Source of the DNA: Pseudomonadota bacterium
Lineage (GTDB): Bacteria; Pseudomonadota; Alphaproteobacteria; Sphingomonadales; Sphingomonadaceae
NCBI GenBank assembly: GCA_030271595.1
Contig: JARXKO010000034.1
Coordinates: forward strand, 3,679-11,306
Direction: 5' to 3'
DNA: 7,628 bases
The notes under the pieces were generated by a model. It searched no databases. It was given only the letters and a program-made list of their open reading frames with translations, and was not told where the DNA came from. A program made the position numbers and the translations under genes. Positions 1-7,628 of the stretch are shown here, piece by piece; position 1 is the first letter of the stretch, and every line of letters starts with the position of its first letter.

Positions 1-3000
1 CGCGGGGAGGTTCAATTCGCGCTCCTCTCGGACTGGCCCGATGCCGCTAGCGAGACGACTGATGGCGACCACGCGCTGCTCCAGACGGCCGTCGATGCCA
101 TTGCCCGTCTGAACCGCCGACACGCGCCTGCACCGGGCGGTGACAGGTTCCTCCTGCTCCATCGTCGTCGCGTCTGGAACGAAAGCCAGCGCATGTGGAT
201 TGGCTGGGAGCGCAAACGCGGCAAGCTGCACGAGCTCAACCGCTTGCTTCGCGGCGCTCGGGACACGACCTTTCAGAGCCTCGACGGACGCCCGCCGACG
301 GTGCCCGAGCGCGTTCATTATATCGTCACGTTGGACTCCGATACCCGACTGCCACCAGATTCCATGCGGCGGCTGATCGGCAAGATGGCCCATCCGCTAA
401 ACCAGCCGATCATCGACCCAGCCAAGAGACGCGTCACCGAGGGCTATGCTATCCTCCAACCGCGCGTCACACCAAACCTGCCGGTCGGCGACGAAGGGTC
501 CGCCTATCAACGCGCATTCTCAAGTCCGAGTGGTATCGACCCCTATTCGGCCGCGGTCTCCGACGTCTATCAAGATTTATTCGGCGAAGGCTCCTATGCC
601 GGCAAGGGCATTTACGCCGTCGACGCCTTCGAAACCGTCCTCGCGGACCGGGTTCCGGATTCCACCCTGCTGAGCCATGATCTGTTCGAAGGCGTGTTCG
701 CCCGCACCGGCCTGGCGTCGGACGTCGAAGTCGTCGAATCCTATCCCACCCGCTATGACGAGGCCTCGCTGCGCTATCAGCGGTGGGCGCGCGGCGATTG
801 GCAACTGCTGCCCTGGATTCTGGGCTGGAACGCGCTGTTGGGGAAGACCCGGCGCCTTCCGGCGACGCTGCCGGCAAGCGGCCGCTGGAAAATGGTCGAC
901 AATCTGCGTCGATCGGTGACCCCGTTGACCGGTGTTCTGGCCTTGCTTGCGGGATGGACGCTGCCGTTCCAGGGGGCGTTGGTATGGACACTCTTTTTAC
1001 TCGGGACGATCGCGCTACCCAGCCTGTCCCCAGTCCTGGTATCGGCGGGCGCCCGCCATCCCGGCATCCCGCTCCGTGTTCACTTGGCGAGAGTTTTCTC
1101 CGACCTCGGCGGGGCGCTCGCGCAAGTCCTTCTGATCGTCACTCTGCTCACACACCAAGCTTGGCTGTTGGCCGACGCGGTCATACGAACCTTGGTCCGA
1201 TTGTTCATCACCAGGCGCAATCTTTTGCAATGGACGCCGGCGGCGCAGGCAACCATCGCTTCCGACCCAACCATCGGCGCTTATTACCGCTGGATGTTTG
1301 GCGCGGTGGTGACCGGCATTGTAGCGATTGTGGTAACTCTGATCGCCGGCGACCAGACCATATATCTGGCTGCTCCGTTCGCGCTGCTGTGGATTGCGTC
1401 ACCGGCTGTAGCGCAATGGGTGAGCCGCCCGTCGAGCGCGGTGGCCGAGCAAGTACCGACCGATGAACACAAGCGCGCGCTGCGGCTGATTGCACGGCGC
1501 ACCTGGCGCTATTTCGAGACCTTCGTCACTCCTGGCGATCACATGCTTCCGCCGGACAATTTCCAGGAAGCCCCGTCGCCGGTTCTCGCTCGGCGCACCT
1601 CGCCGACCAATATCGGCTTGTACCTTCTGGCAACGGCGAGCGCTCACGATTTCGGCTGGACGGGGGCGATCGAGACGATCGACCGGCTGGATGCGACCAT
1701 GGCGACCATGGCGACCCTGGCCCGCTATCGGGGCCATTTCTACAATTGGTATGACACGGAAAGCCTGCGCGCGCTCGACCCGCAATATGTCTCTTCGGTC
1801 GACAGTGGCAATTTGGCCGGACACCTCATTGCGCTCGCCAATGCCTGCCAGGAATGGTGCAAAACGCCGATTGCCGACGCGAAGCGGCTCGAGGGAATCG
1901 TCGATGCCCTTAATGTCGCGCGCGAAGAAGTCGAGGCGTTGCGGGACCGGCGTCGCACCGAAACCGTCACCTGGCGTCAGCTCGACGATTCCGTGGCACA
2001 TATTTTCGCCGAACTGAATCGGGCGCAGCTTAAAGGCGAAACCCTGACCGTTCGTCTCGCCGCACTCGCGGGAACTGTCGAAACCCTCGTCGACCTCGCC
2101 GGGGCATTTTCCATCGAGCGGGGCAAGGACTCCTCGGACATCCTGTTCTGGGCGCAGGCGGTTCGTGATTCGATCGTCAGCCACCAACGCGACCTTTCCT
2201 CCAGCGACGATCTCGCAAGCCGATTCTCGGCCATCGGTCGGAAGGCGCGGGAAATGGCGTTGGCCATGGAGTTCGGCTTTCTGTTAAACGAAGAGCGCCT
2301 GCTTCTTTCCGTCGGCTTCGTGGTCCGCGACGCCGCGCTGGACGAAAGTTGCTACGATCTGCTGGCATCGGAAGCGCGCCTCGCGAGCTTTATTGCCATT
2401 GCCAAAGGCGACCTCGCCCCCCGCCACTGGTTCCGGCTTGGGCATGGCGTTACCCCGCTGCGCGGCGGGGCGGCCCTGCTGTCCTGGTCTGGGTCGATGT
2501 TTGAATATCTCATGCCCGCGCTCGTCATGCGCGCGCCGACCGAAAGCATTATTGGCCTGACCAATCGCGCGGTAGTTCGAAGACAGATCGAATATGCCAC
2601 GGCGCGGTCAATGCCGTGGGGCATTTCCGAATCCGCCTACAATGCGCGCGACCTGCATTTCACCTATCAATATTCGAACTTCGGTATTCCCGGCCTCGGG
2701 CTCAAGCGCGGCCTAGGCGAAGATGCCGTCGTCGCACCATACGCAACGGCGCTTGCGGCGATCGTCGAGCCGGTCTCCGCTGCTAACAATTTCAGGCGCA
2801 TGGCGGATGACGGCGCGCGTGGCCGTTTCGGATTTTTCGAGGCGCTCGACTATACGCCACGTCGCTTGCCAGAAGGGCAGACCGTGGCGATCGTTCGCGC
2901 GTTCATGGCTCATCATCAGGGGATGACAATCGTCGCCATCGCCGATGCGCTGCTCGGCGGGAAGATGCGCAAGCGGTTCCATTCCGAACCCATTGTCCGC

Positions 3001-6000
3001 GCTGCGGAGTTGCTCCTCCACGAGCGCATGCCTCGCGAGATAGCTACGCTCCCGTCAATGGCGAGCGATGCGAAGCCCGTGACCAAGGTTCGCGACATTG
3101 AGACGATGGGCGCATGGCGCCAGGCCGATCCGAATGCCGCGTCTCCGGCCACGCACCTACTCTCCAATGGCCGCTATAGCGTCATGCTCACCGCGGCTGG
3201 ATCGGGCTATAGCCGATGGCGGGATCTCGCGGTCACCCGCTGGCGCGAGGACTCGACCTGCGACGCTTGGGGATCGTACTTCTATTTGCGGGACGTGGAA
3301 AGTGATCGGTTGTGGTCGCCGACCTACCAACCGACGAGCGCCCGGCCGGATCAATATACCGTGGCGTTCAGCGAGGAGCGGGCGACATTCTCGCGCCAGG
3401 ACGGCGATATTCATACGACGCTCGAGGTCGTGGTCTCGACCGAAGACGAGGCCGAGGTTCGGCGCCTGACGATCGTCAACAACGGTTCGCGGTCGCGGGA
3501 GATCGAGGTCACCTCCTATGCCGAAATCGCAATCGCCCCTCAAGCAGCCGACAGTGCCCATCCCGCCTTTTCCAAATTGTTCGTCGAAACCGAATATGTC
3601 GGTCGTGTCGGCGCCATCCTCGCCACCCGCCGCCGCCGCTCGCCGGACGAACCGGAAATCTGGGCCGCGCATCATTCGGTGGCGTCTGGAGAACGCGTCG
3701 GGAAAGCGGAGTTCGAGACCGACCGCGCGCGCTTCCTCGGGCGGGGGTTTGGCGTTCGGACTCCCGCAGCAGTGACGGACGGTCGCCTCCTGTCGTCATC
3801 GACCGGCGCGGTGCTCGATCCGATTTTCGCTTTGCGCCGACGCGTTCACCTCGCGCCGGGAGCGGCAGTTCATATCGACTTCTGGACATTGGTAGCGGAG
3901 AGCCGGGAAGCGCTTCTCGACGTCGTCGACAGAACCAACGACATAAGCGCCTTCGACAGAGCGGTGACGCTCGCCTGGACCCAGGCGCAGGTGCAGCTCC
4001 ATCATCTGAGCATCGATCGGAACGAAGCGAGCGAATTCCAACGGCTCGCCGGCGCCCTCATCTACGCCACCCCGAGGCTTCGGCCATCCTCGGAAGTGAT
4101 CATGCGGGGCGCAGGTCCGCAATCAGCTCTGTGGTCACAAGGCATTTCGGGCGACTTGCCAATCATCCTGCTGCGCATCGCGGACGTCGAAGATATCGGG
4201 ATCGTTCACCAGTTGCTGCAAGCCATGGAATACTGGCGTACCCGCAGGCTCGAAGTGGACCTCGTAATTCTCAATGAACGGGATGCCTCCTACGTCCAGG
4301 ACCTGCAGGCCGCGCTCGAAACCACCCTGCGTACCCGCGATGCGCGTCCGCCTGCCTCGGCTGAAGGTGTGACTGGGAAGGTGTTCGTGCTGCGCGCGGA
4401 CCTTATTTCGCCAGACACCCGCGCGCTACTCGCCTCGGTCGCGCGCGTGCGCCTTACCGGGGACGGGGGTGGCCTTGCCGAGCAACTCAACCGCATCAAG
4501 GATACCAGCCATCCCGCGCGCGCGCCGCGAAAAGCCTCTGTACGCAGTCAGCAATCGCCCGCGGCACCCGTTCCCAAGCTCGAATATTTCAACGGCATTG
4601 GGGGCTTCGGAATCGAGGGCAGCGAGTATGTGATCACCCTCGGCCCTGGCCAGTCGACTCCTGCACCCTGGATCAACGTTATTGCCAATCCGGGATTTGG
4701 ATTTCAGGTATCGGCGGAAGGCGGCAGCTTCACCTGGTCGGTCAATAGCCGCGAGCATCAACTGAGCCCGTGGTCCAACGATCCGGTAACGGATCCCCCG
4801 GGTGAGGCGATTTATCTACGCGACGAAGATAGCGGCGAGATTTGGTCCCCCACGGCGCTGCCCATCCGCGAGGATTCGGGTGTCTATGTCGCCAGCCACG
4901 GCTGGGGCTACAGCCGCTTTGAGCATGAAGGACATGGAATATGGTCGGAGCTCCTGACCTATGTTCCGGTTGCCGATCCGATCCGGATCTCGCGCCTGAA
5001 GCTCCGCAACACCAGCGATCGGCTGCGGCACCTGTCGGTGACGGCCTATGTGGCATGGGTCCTCGGTACCTCTCGCTCGGTGTCGGCGCCTTTCATTTCG
5101 ACAGAGATCGACCCCGTCCTCGGAGCGATGTTCGCTCGCAATCCGTGGAACGCGGCTTTCGCCGGGCGCGTGGCATTTCTTGACCTTGGCGGGAAGCAGG
5201 AAAGCTGGACGGCTGACCGCCGCGAGTTCATCGGCCGTAACGGCTGCCTGTCAAATCCGGCGGGTCTCGACCGGCCGAGGCTGTCGGGAGCGGTCGGGGC
5301 CGGCTTCGATCCGTGTGGCGCGATGCTGACGACTGTCGAGCTCGCGCCGAACGCGGAAATCGAGATCGTAATCCTCTTGGGGGATGCCGACGGGCCGGAA
5401 AAAGCGGCCGCGCTTATCGCCCATTATCGCGATGCCGACCTCGACGCGGTGCTGGCGGAAGTTCACGAACAATGGGCCAATCTGCTCGGCACGGTACAGG
5501 TCAAGACCCCGGACCGGTCTATGGACATCATGCTCAACGGCTGGCTGCTCTATCAAACCATCGCCTGCCGGCTGTGGGCGCGTTCGGCGTTCTATCAGGC
5601 GAGCGGAGCCTATGGCTTTCGTGATCAGCTCCAGGACGGCATGGCGGTCGCCGCCGTCAGTCCGACCCTGACGCGCGAGCATCTGATCCGCGCCGCTGGC
5701 CGCCAGTTTGCCGAGGGAGACGTTCAGCATTGGTGGCTGCCGCATTCCGGCCAGGGTGTGCGCACGCGCATCTCCGATGACAGGTTATGGCTAGTCTATT
5801 GCGCTGCCCATTATATCGAAACCACCGGCGACGTTGCATTACTCGATGAAACCGTCCCGTTCCTCGACGGACCAAAGCTGAAGGAAGGCGAGCAGGACAG
5901 CTTTTTCACTCCAACCGTCTCGGACCGGGTGGCAAGCGTCTACGAACATTGCGCGCTTGCCCTCGACGCAAGCCTCGCGGTCGGCGCCCATGGGCTGCCC

Positions 6001-6984
6001 TTGATCGGGACCGGAGACTGGAACGACGGCATGAATCGGGTCGGCGAAGGAGGCAAGGGCGAAAGCGTCTGGCTGGCGTGGCTTTCGCACATGGCTCTTA
6101 CCCAATTCGCGGCAGTGGCCAAAACGCGGGGCGAAGCGGCGCGCGCGTTGAAGTGGCGCGGCCATGCCTCGGCGCTGCAAAAGGCGATTGAGCGCGAGGC
6201 CTGGGACGGCGGCTGGTATCGGCGGGCATGGTTCGACGACGGCACTGTGATCGGTTCGGCGACCAACGACGAATGCCGGATCGATTCGATCGCCCAGTCT
6301 TGGGGGGTCATGTCGGGCGTCGCCAGGCCCGAACGGGCACGCCGGGCAATGGCGGCGGTGGAGCGCGAGTTAATCCGTCCCGATGAGCGCCTTGCACTGC
6401 TGTTCACTCCGCCGTTCGATCGAACCATTCACGACCCTGGCTACATTAAGGGCTATCCACCCGGAATCCGCGAGAATGGCGGCCAATACACCCACGGCGC
6501 AATCTGGTCCGTGATCGCCCTCGCGCGGCTCGGGGACGGTGCGAAGGCGGCCGATCTGTTCTCGCTGCTCAACCCAATCAATCACTCCCGCAACCGGTCG
6601 GACCTTAGTCATTACAAAGTGGAGCCCTATGTCGTCGTGGCCGACGTTTATGCTGCAGCGGACCATGTAGGCCGTGGTGGTTGGACTTGGTATACGGGTT
6701 CAGCAGCGTGGCTGTATCGCGCCGGAATGGAAGAAATATTGGGTTTGCGCATGGCCGGCTCGTCGCTCCATCTCGACCCTTGCATTCCAGAGGACTGGCC
6801 GGGCTTCGAGGTAAAGCTCCGCCGCGGTTCGACCCGGCTCGAAATTCGCGTCGACAATCCCGCCGGTGTCACAAAGGGGATCGCATCGGCGCAAATCGAC
6901 GGCAGGGAGGTCACCGAGCGGCCGCTCCGCTTCGATTTGCCGGAGGACGGCGAGAGCCATGTGATTCAGGTCAGCATGGGCTGA
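1..6984 (+). CDS. ndvB: Cyclic beta-1,2-glucan synthase, 5'-truncated by window edge
   Basis: Inner-membrane enzyme that builds cyclic beta-1,2-glucan from UDP-glucose. The frame is open from base 1, so the first ATG (193) is internal: codons before it already read as family sequence ([23 protein letters not shown]). Codon numbers below count from base 1. The GT84 catalytic part has DSD at 112-114, Asp227 in SHDLFEG and RYQRW at 258-262, matching the D, DxD, E/D, (Q/R)xxRW pattern known for Brucella Cgs. Hydrophobic segments lie near 307-323, 325-348, 366-386, 431-449 and 453-471. A glycoamylase-like (GH189-type) cyclisation domain spans about 490-985 (GHFYNWYDT 578-586, MFEYLMP 833-839, WGISESAYN 873-881, MAHHQGM 969-975). 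A first GH94-like beta-sandwich starts near 1040. A complete GH94 module starts near 1527 ([10 protein letters not shown] 1871-1880, GDWNDGMN 2005-2012, NGGQYTHG 2159-2166, WYTGSAAW 2230-2237). The family is about 2800 residues, so roughly 500 N-terminal residues lie outside. The reading frame is intact to TGA. Identity is very secure; the individual domain roles come from family knowledge. Confidence 0.97.
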   Translation, partial: RGEVQFALLSDWPDAASETTDGDHALLQTAVDAIARLNRRHAPAPGGDRFLLLHRRRVWNESQRMWIGWERKRGKLHELNRLLRGARDTTFQSLDGRPPTVPERVHYIVTLDSDTRLPPDSMRRLIGKMAHPLNQPIIDPAKRRVTEGYAILQPRVTPNLPVGDEGSAYQRAFSSPSGIDPYSAAVSDVYQDLFGEGSYAGKGIYAVDAFETVLADRVPDSTLLSHDLFEGVFARTGLASDVEVVESYPTRYDEASLRYQRWARGDWQLLPWILGWNALLGKTRRLPATLPASGRWKMVDNLRRSVTPLTGVLALLAGWTLPFQGALVWTLFLLGTIALPSLSPVLVSAGARHPGIPLRVHLARVFSDLGGALAQVLLIVTLLTHQAWLLADAVIRTLVRLFITRRNLLQWTPAAQATIASDPTIGAYYRWMFGAVVTGIVAIVVTLIAGDQTIYLAAPFALLWIASPAVAQWVSRPSSAVAEQVPTDEHKRALRLIARRTWRYFETFVTPGDHMLPPDNFQEAPSPVLARRTSPTNIGLYLLATASAHDFGWTGAIETIDRLDATMATMATLARYRGHFYNWYDTESLRALDPQYVSSVDSGNLAGHLIALANACQEWCKTPIADAKRLEGIVDALNVAREEVEALRDRRRTETVTWRQLDDSVAHIFAELNRAQLKGETLTVRLAALAGTVETLVDLAGAFSIERGKDSSDILFWAQAVRDSIVSHQRDLSSSDDLASRFSAIGRKAREMALAMEFGFLLNEERLLLSVGFVVRDAALDESCYDLLASEARLASFIAIAKGDLAPRHWFRLGHGVTPLRGGAALLSWSGSMFEYLMPALVMRAPTESIIGLTNRAVVRRQIEYATARSMPWGISESAYNARDLHFTYQYSNFGIPGLGLKRGLGEDAVVAPYATALAAIVEPVSAANNFRRMADDGARGRFGFFEALDYTPRRLPEGQTVAIVRAFMAHHQGMTIVAIADALLGGKMRKRFHSEPIVRAAELLLHERMPREIATLPSMASDAKPVTKVRDIETMGAWRQADPNAASPATHLLSNGRYSVMLTAAGSGYSRWRDLAVTRWREDSTCDAWGSYFYLRDVESDRLWSPTYQPTSARPDQYTVAFSEERATFSRQDGDIHTTLEVVVSTEDEAEVRRLTIVNNGSRSREIEVTSYAEIAIAPQAADSAHPAFSKLFVETEYVGRVGAILATRRRRSPDEPEIWAAHHSVASGERVGKAEFETDRARFLGRGFGVRTPAAVTDGRLLSSSTGAVLDPIFALRRRVHLAPGAAVHIDFWTLVAESREALLDVVDRTNDISAFDRAVTLAWTQAQVQLHHLSIDRNEASEFQRLAGALIYATPRLRPSSEVIMRGAGPQSALWSQGISGDLPIILLRIADVEDIGIVHQLLQAMEYWRTRRLEVDLVILNERDASYVQDLQAALETTLRTRDARPPASAEGVTGKVFVLRADLISPDTRALLASVARVRLTGDGGGLAEQLNRIKDTSHPARAPRKASVRSQQSPAAPVPKLEYFNGIGGFGIEGSEYVITLGPGQSTPAPWINVIANPGFGFQVSAEGGSFTWSVNSREHQLSPWSNDPVTDPPGEAIYLRDEDSGEIWSPTALPIREDSGVYVASHGWGYSRFEHEGHGIWSELLTYVPVADPIRISRLKLRNTSDRLRHLSVTAYVAWVLGTSRSVSAPFISTEIDPVLGAMFARNPWNAAFAGRVAFLDLGGKQESWTADRREFIGRNGCLSNPAGLDRPRLSGAVGAGFDPCGAMLTTVELAPNAEIEIVILLGDADGPEKAAALIAHYRDADLDAVLAEVHEQWANLLGTVQVKTPDRSMDIMLNGWLLYQTIACRLWARSAFYQASGAYGFRDQLQDGMAVAAVSPTLTREHLIRAAGRQFAEGDVQHWWLPHSGQGVRTRISDDRLWLVYCAAHYIETTGDVALLDETVPFLDGPKLKEGEQDSFFTPTVSDRVASVYEHCALALDASLAVGAHGLPLIGTGDWNDGMNRVGEGGKGESVWLAWLSHMALTQFAAVAKTRGEAARALKWRGHASALQKAIEREAWDGGWYRRAWFDDGTVIGSATNDECRIDSIAQSWGVMSGVARPERARRAMAAVERELIRPDERLALLFTPPFDRTIHDPGYIKGYPPGIRENGGQYTHGAIWSVIALARLGDGAKAADLFSLLNPINHSRNRSDLSHYKVEPYVVVADVYAAADHVGRGGWTWYTGSAAWLYRAGMEEILGLRMAGSSLHLDPCIPEDWPGFEVKLRRGSTRLEIRVDNPAGVTKGIASAQIDGREVTERPLRFDLPEDGESHVIQVSMG

Positions 6985-7013
6985 ACGATAGTGGGCTAAA
7001 GAACCCCCGCGAC

Positions 7014-7280
7014 GCCGTCGAGTGGTGGCTATTCGACGACTCGGCAGCGATGGCGCGGTCGGGTGGCAGACGATGTTCAATCGATCATCAGCAAGGCAAT
7101 CGGGAACCGCGGCTCAGCGCTCATTTTCCTGCCTGGCGGCGAAACTCCGGTGGCGATCTTCTCCGAGCTGTCGATCCGCGACCTCGACTGGCCGCGTGTG
7201 ACGCTGCTGAGGGAGACCACCGGCAGCCGAATTCCATCTGCACGCTCATCGGCACGTCGACGAACCTTCTGGTCAAGACG
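7014..7280 (+). pseudogene. pgl: 6-phosphogluconolactonase remnant (frameshifted, 3'-truncated)
   Basis: Remnant of the enzyme that hydrolyses 6-phosphogluconolactone in the oxidative pentose phosphate/Entner-Doudoroff route. Frame 3 reads VEWWLFDDSAAMA (7017-7055), like the N-terminus of alphaproteobacterial Pgl. The protein then continues in frame 1 from 7063: VADDVQSIIS, the sugar-phosphate loop-like LPGGETPVAIF, then DWPRVTLL ending at 7209. Dropping one G from the GGG at 7061-7063 joins the two pieces smoothly (AMARSVADDV). After 7209 a weaker match returns in frame 3 (GDHRQP, where DDRxVP or DERxVP is usual), then fades. No ATG, GTG or TTG lies in frame 3 between the synthase stop and 7017. 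The later Pgl motif GxDGHxASLFP is absent, and an intact gene needs about 690 bp. The remnant begins about 30 bp after the synthase stop, consistent with former co-transcription. The first frameshift alone could be a sequencing error; the missing start and 3' half argue for real decay. Family assignment is from recognition of motifs, not a search. Confidence 0.7.
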
Positions 7281-7628
7281 TTTCCTTCAACAATAAGACC
7301 GGTCGAGTCGCAAGCGTCGAGTGCTGGGCAGCCGAAGCCAAGGTCAATGCGTGCAATCCACTTTTTAGCATTCAACTGAACACCGACGAGAACGAAGTTC
7401 GTAAGCGGCTCGGGAGACCCGATATAGAAGATGTGTCTGGCAGAGGTATGCTGCTGGGCAATCCAATCATTGCAACCAAATCGCTAGATTACAACGCACT
7501 GGGGCTTAAACTCTCACTTGAAAAGCGAAAGGTCATCTTACTTTCAAAGGTAGCTCCACAGGACGCGGGCTTTTGGTGGTGGATGACGCATGGCAGGCCA
7601 TGTAACCTCAGGCTTCACATCCTAACGT
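7277..7628 (+). CDS. Uncharacterised protein fragment with BamE-like motif, open at the right edge
   Basis: Frame 2 is open from 7211 (after TGA at 7208-7210) to the end of the window without a stop. From about 7277 the translation looks like a real protein: a beta-hairpin-like stretch (VSFNNKTGRVASVECW), two Cys (7322 and 7352 codons), then IQLNTDENEVRKRLGRPD (7370-7423), YNALGLKLSLEKRKVILLS (codons 7490-7544) and an aromatic GFWWWM (7568-7585). The segment 'xxEVxxxLGxPD' followed by 'Y..LGL.L.L....V..L' resembles small BamE/SmpA-like periplasmic or lipoprotein domains; this is a resemblance only and I do not recognise the gene. No ATG, GTG or TTG occurs in frame until GTG 7433 and ATG 7448, both inside the apparent domain, so the 5' end seems lost at the junction with the pgl remnant. 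GC is about 50% here against about 65% upstream. Start and function are uncertain, and it may be a pseudogene. Confidence 0.4.

Noticed and set aside
193..195. ATG at 193 as the start of the large gene
   Set aside because: The same frame is open to base 1 and the 64 upstream codons read as conserved synthase sequence, so this Met is internal.
772..786. Arg258 in place of Gln in the QxxRW motif of the glycosyltransferase
   Set aside because: The pattern described for cyclic glucan synthases is (Q/R)xxRW, so this is normal for the family and not a defect.
1693..1719. Three 9-bp near-repeats (GCGACCATG twice, then GCGACCCTG)
   Set aside because: They encode ATMATMATL at a place where the family has a similar Thr-rich helix of the same length, so there is no sign of expansion or slippage.
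1399..2187. 262-residue open frame on the minus strand
   Set aside because: It lies wholly inside the glucan synthase, opposite conserved domains, and shows no recognisable protein motifs; long antisense frames are expected at this GC.
3312..4277. 321-residue plus-strand open frame in a different frame
   Set aside because: Arg/Ser-rich composition typical of an out-of-frame shadow of a GC-rich gene, fully inside the synthase.
7016..7038. Inverted repeat CGTCGA / TCGACG as a terminator for the synthase gene
   Set aside because: Only 6 bp of stem with an 11-base loop, no T-run after it, and it overlaps the pgl N-terminal codons.
6681..7379. 232-residue plus-strand open frame overlapping the end of the synthase
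   Set aside because: The first part is a shadow of the synthase and only a short stretch around 7017-7055 is Pgl-like; the rest is out of frame, so it is not one gene.

Overview
The window is dominated by one very large plus-strand gene: the 3' part of a cyclic beta-1,2-glucan synthase (NdvB/ChvB/Cgs type). It is already open at base 1 and stops at 6984. GC is high (about 65% in samples I counted), and codon use is typical of an alphaproteobacterium. The glucan synthase and the style of the downstream 6-phosphogluconolactonase remnant lean towards a sphingomonad-like or rhizobia-like alphaproteobacterium. That placement is inference, since no rRNA or marker gene is present.

Layout: bases 1-6984 encode 2327 residues of the synthase, lacking its N-terminus (about 500 residues by comparison with the roughly 2800-residue family). 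In order they carry a GT84 glycosyltransferase catalytic region, about five membrane segments, a glycoamylase-like cyclisation domain, a first GH94-like beta-sandwich module, and a second, complete GH94 module with phosphorylase motifs. From about 7014 to 7280 lies a broken 6-phosphogluconolactonase (pgl) remnant. It has no start codon, at least one clear frameshift, and no 3' half. Near 7260-7370 GC falls from 64% to 50%, and a different open frame (frame 2) runs off the right edge. It looks like the C-terminal part of a small uncharacterised protein with a BamE-like 'EVRKRLGRP' motif.

Function: the synthase is expected to make cyclic beta-1,2-glucans from UDP-glucose at the inner membrane. 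The GT84 part polymerises, the glycoamylase-like part closes the ring, and the GH94 part trims chain length. The glucans then act in the periplasm in osmoadaptation and host interaction. The pgl remnant sits about 30 bp after the synthase stop, as if once in the same transcription unit, but it cannot make a working enzyme as read here.

I found no RNA genes, CRISPR arrays, insertion sequences, credible promoters or terminators. I see no evidence for a new multi-gene system. The parts most worth a second look are the decayed pgl and the composite junction at the right end.
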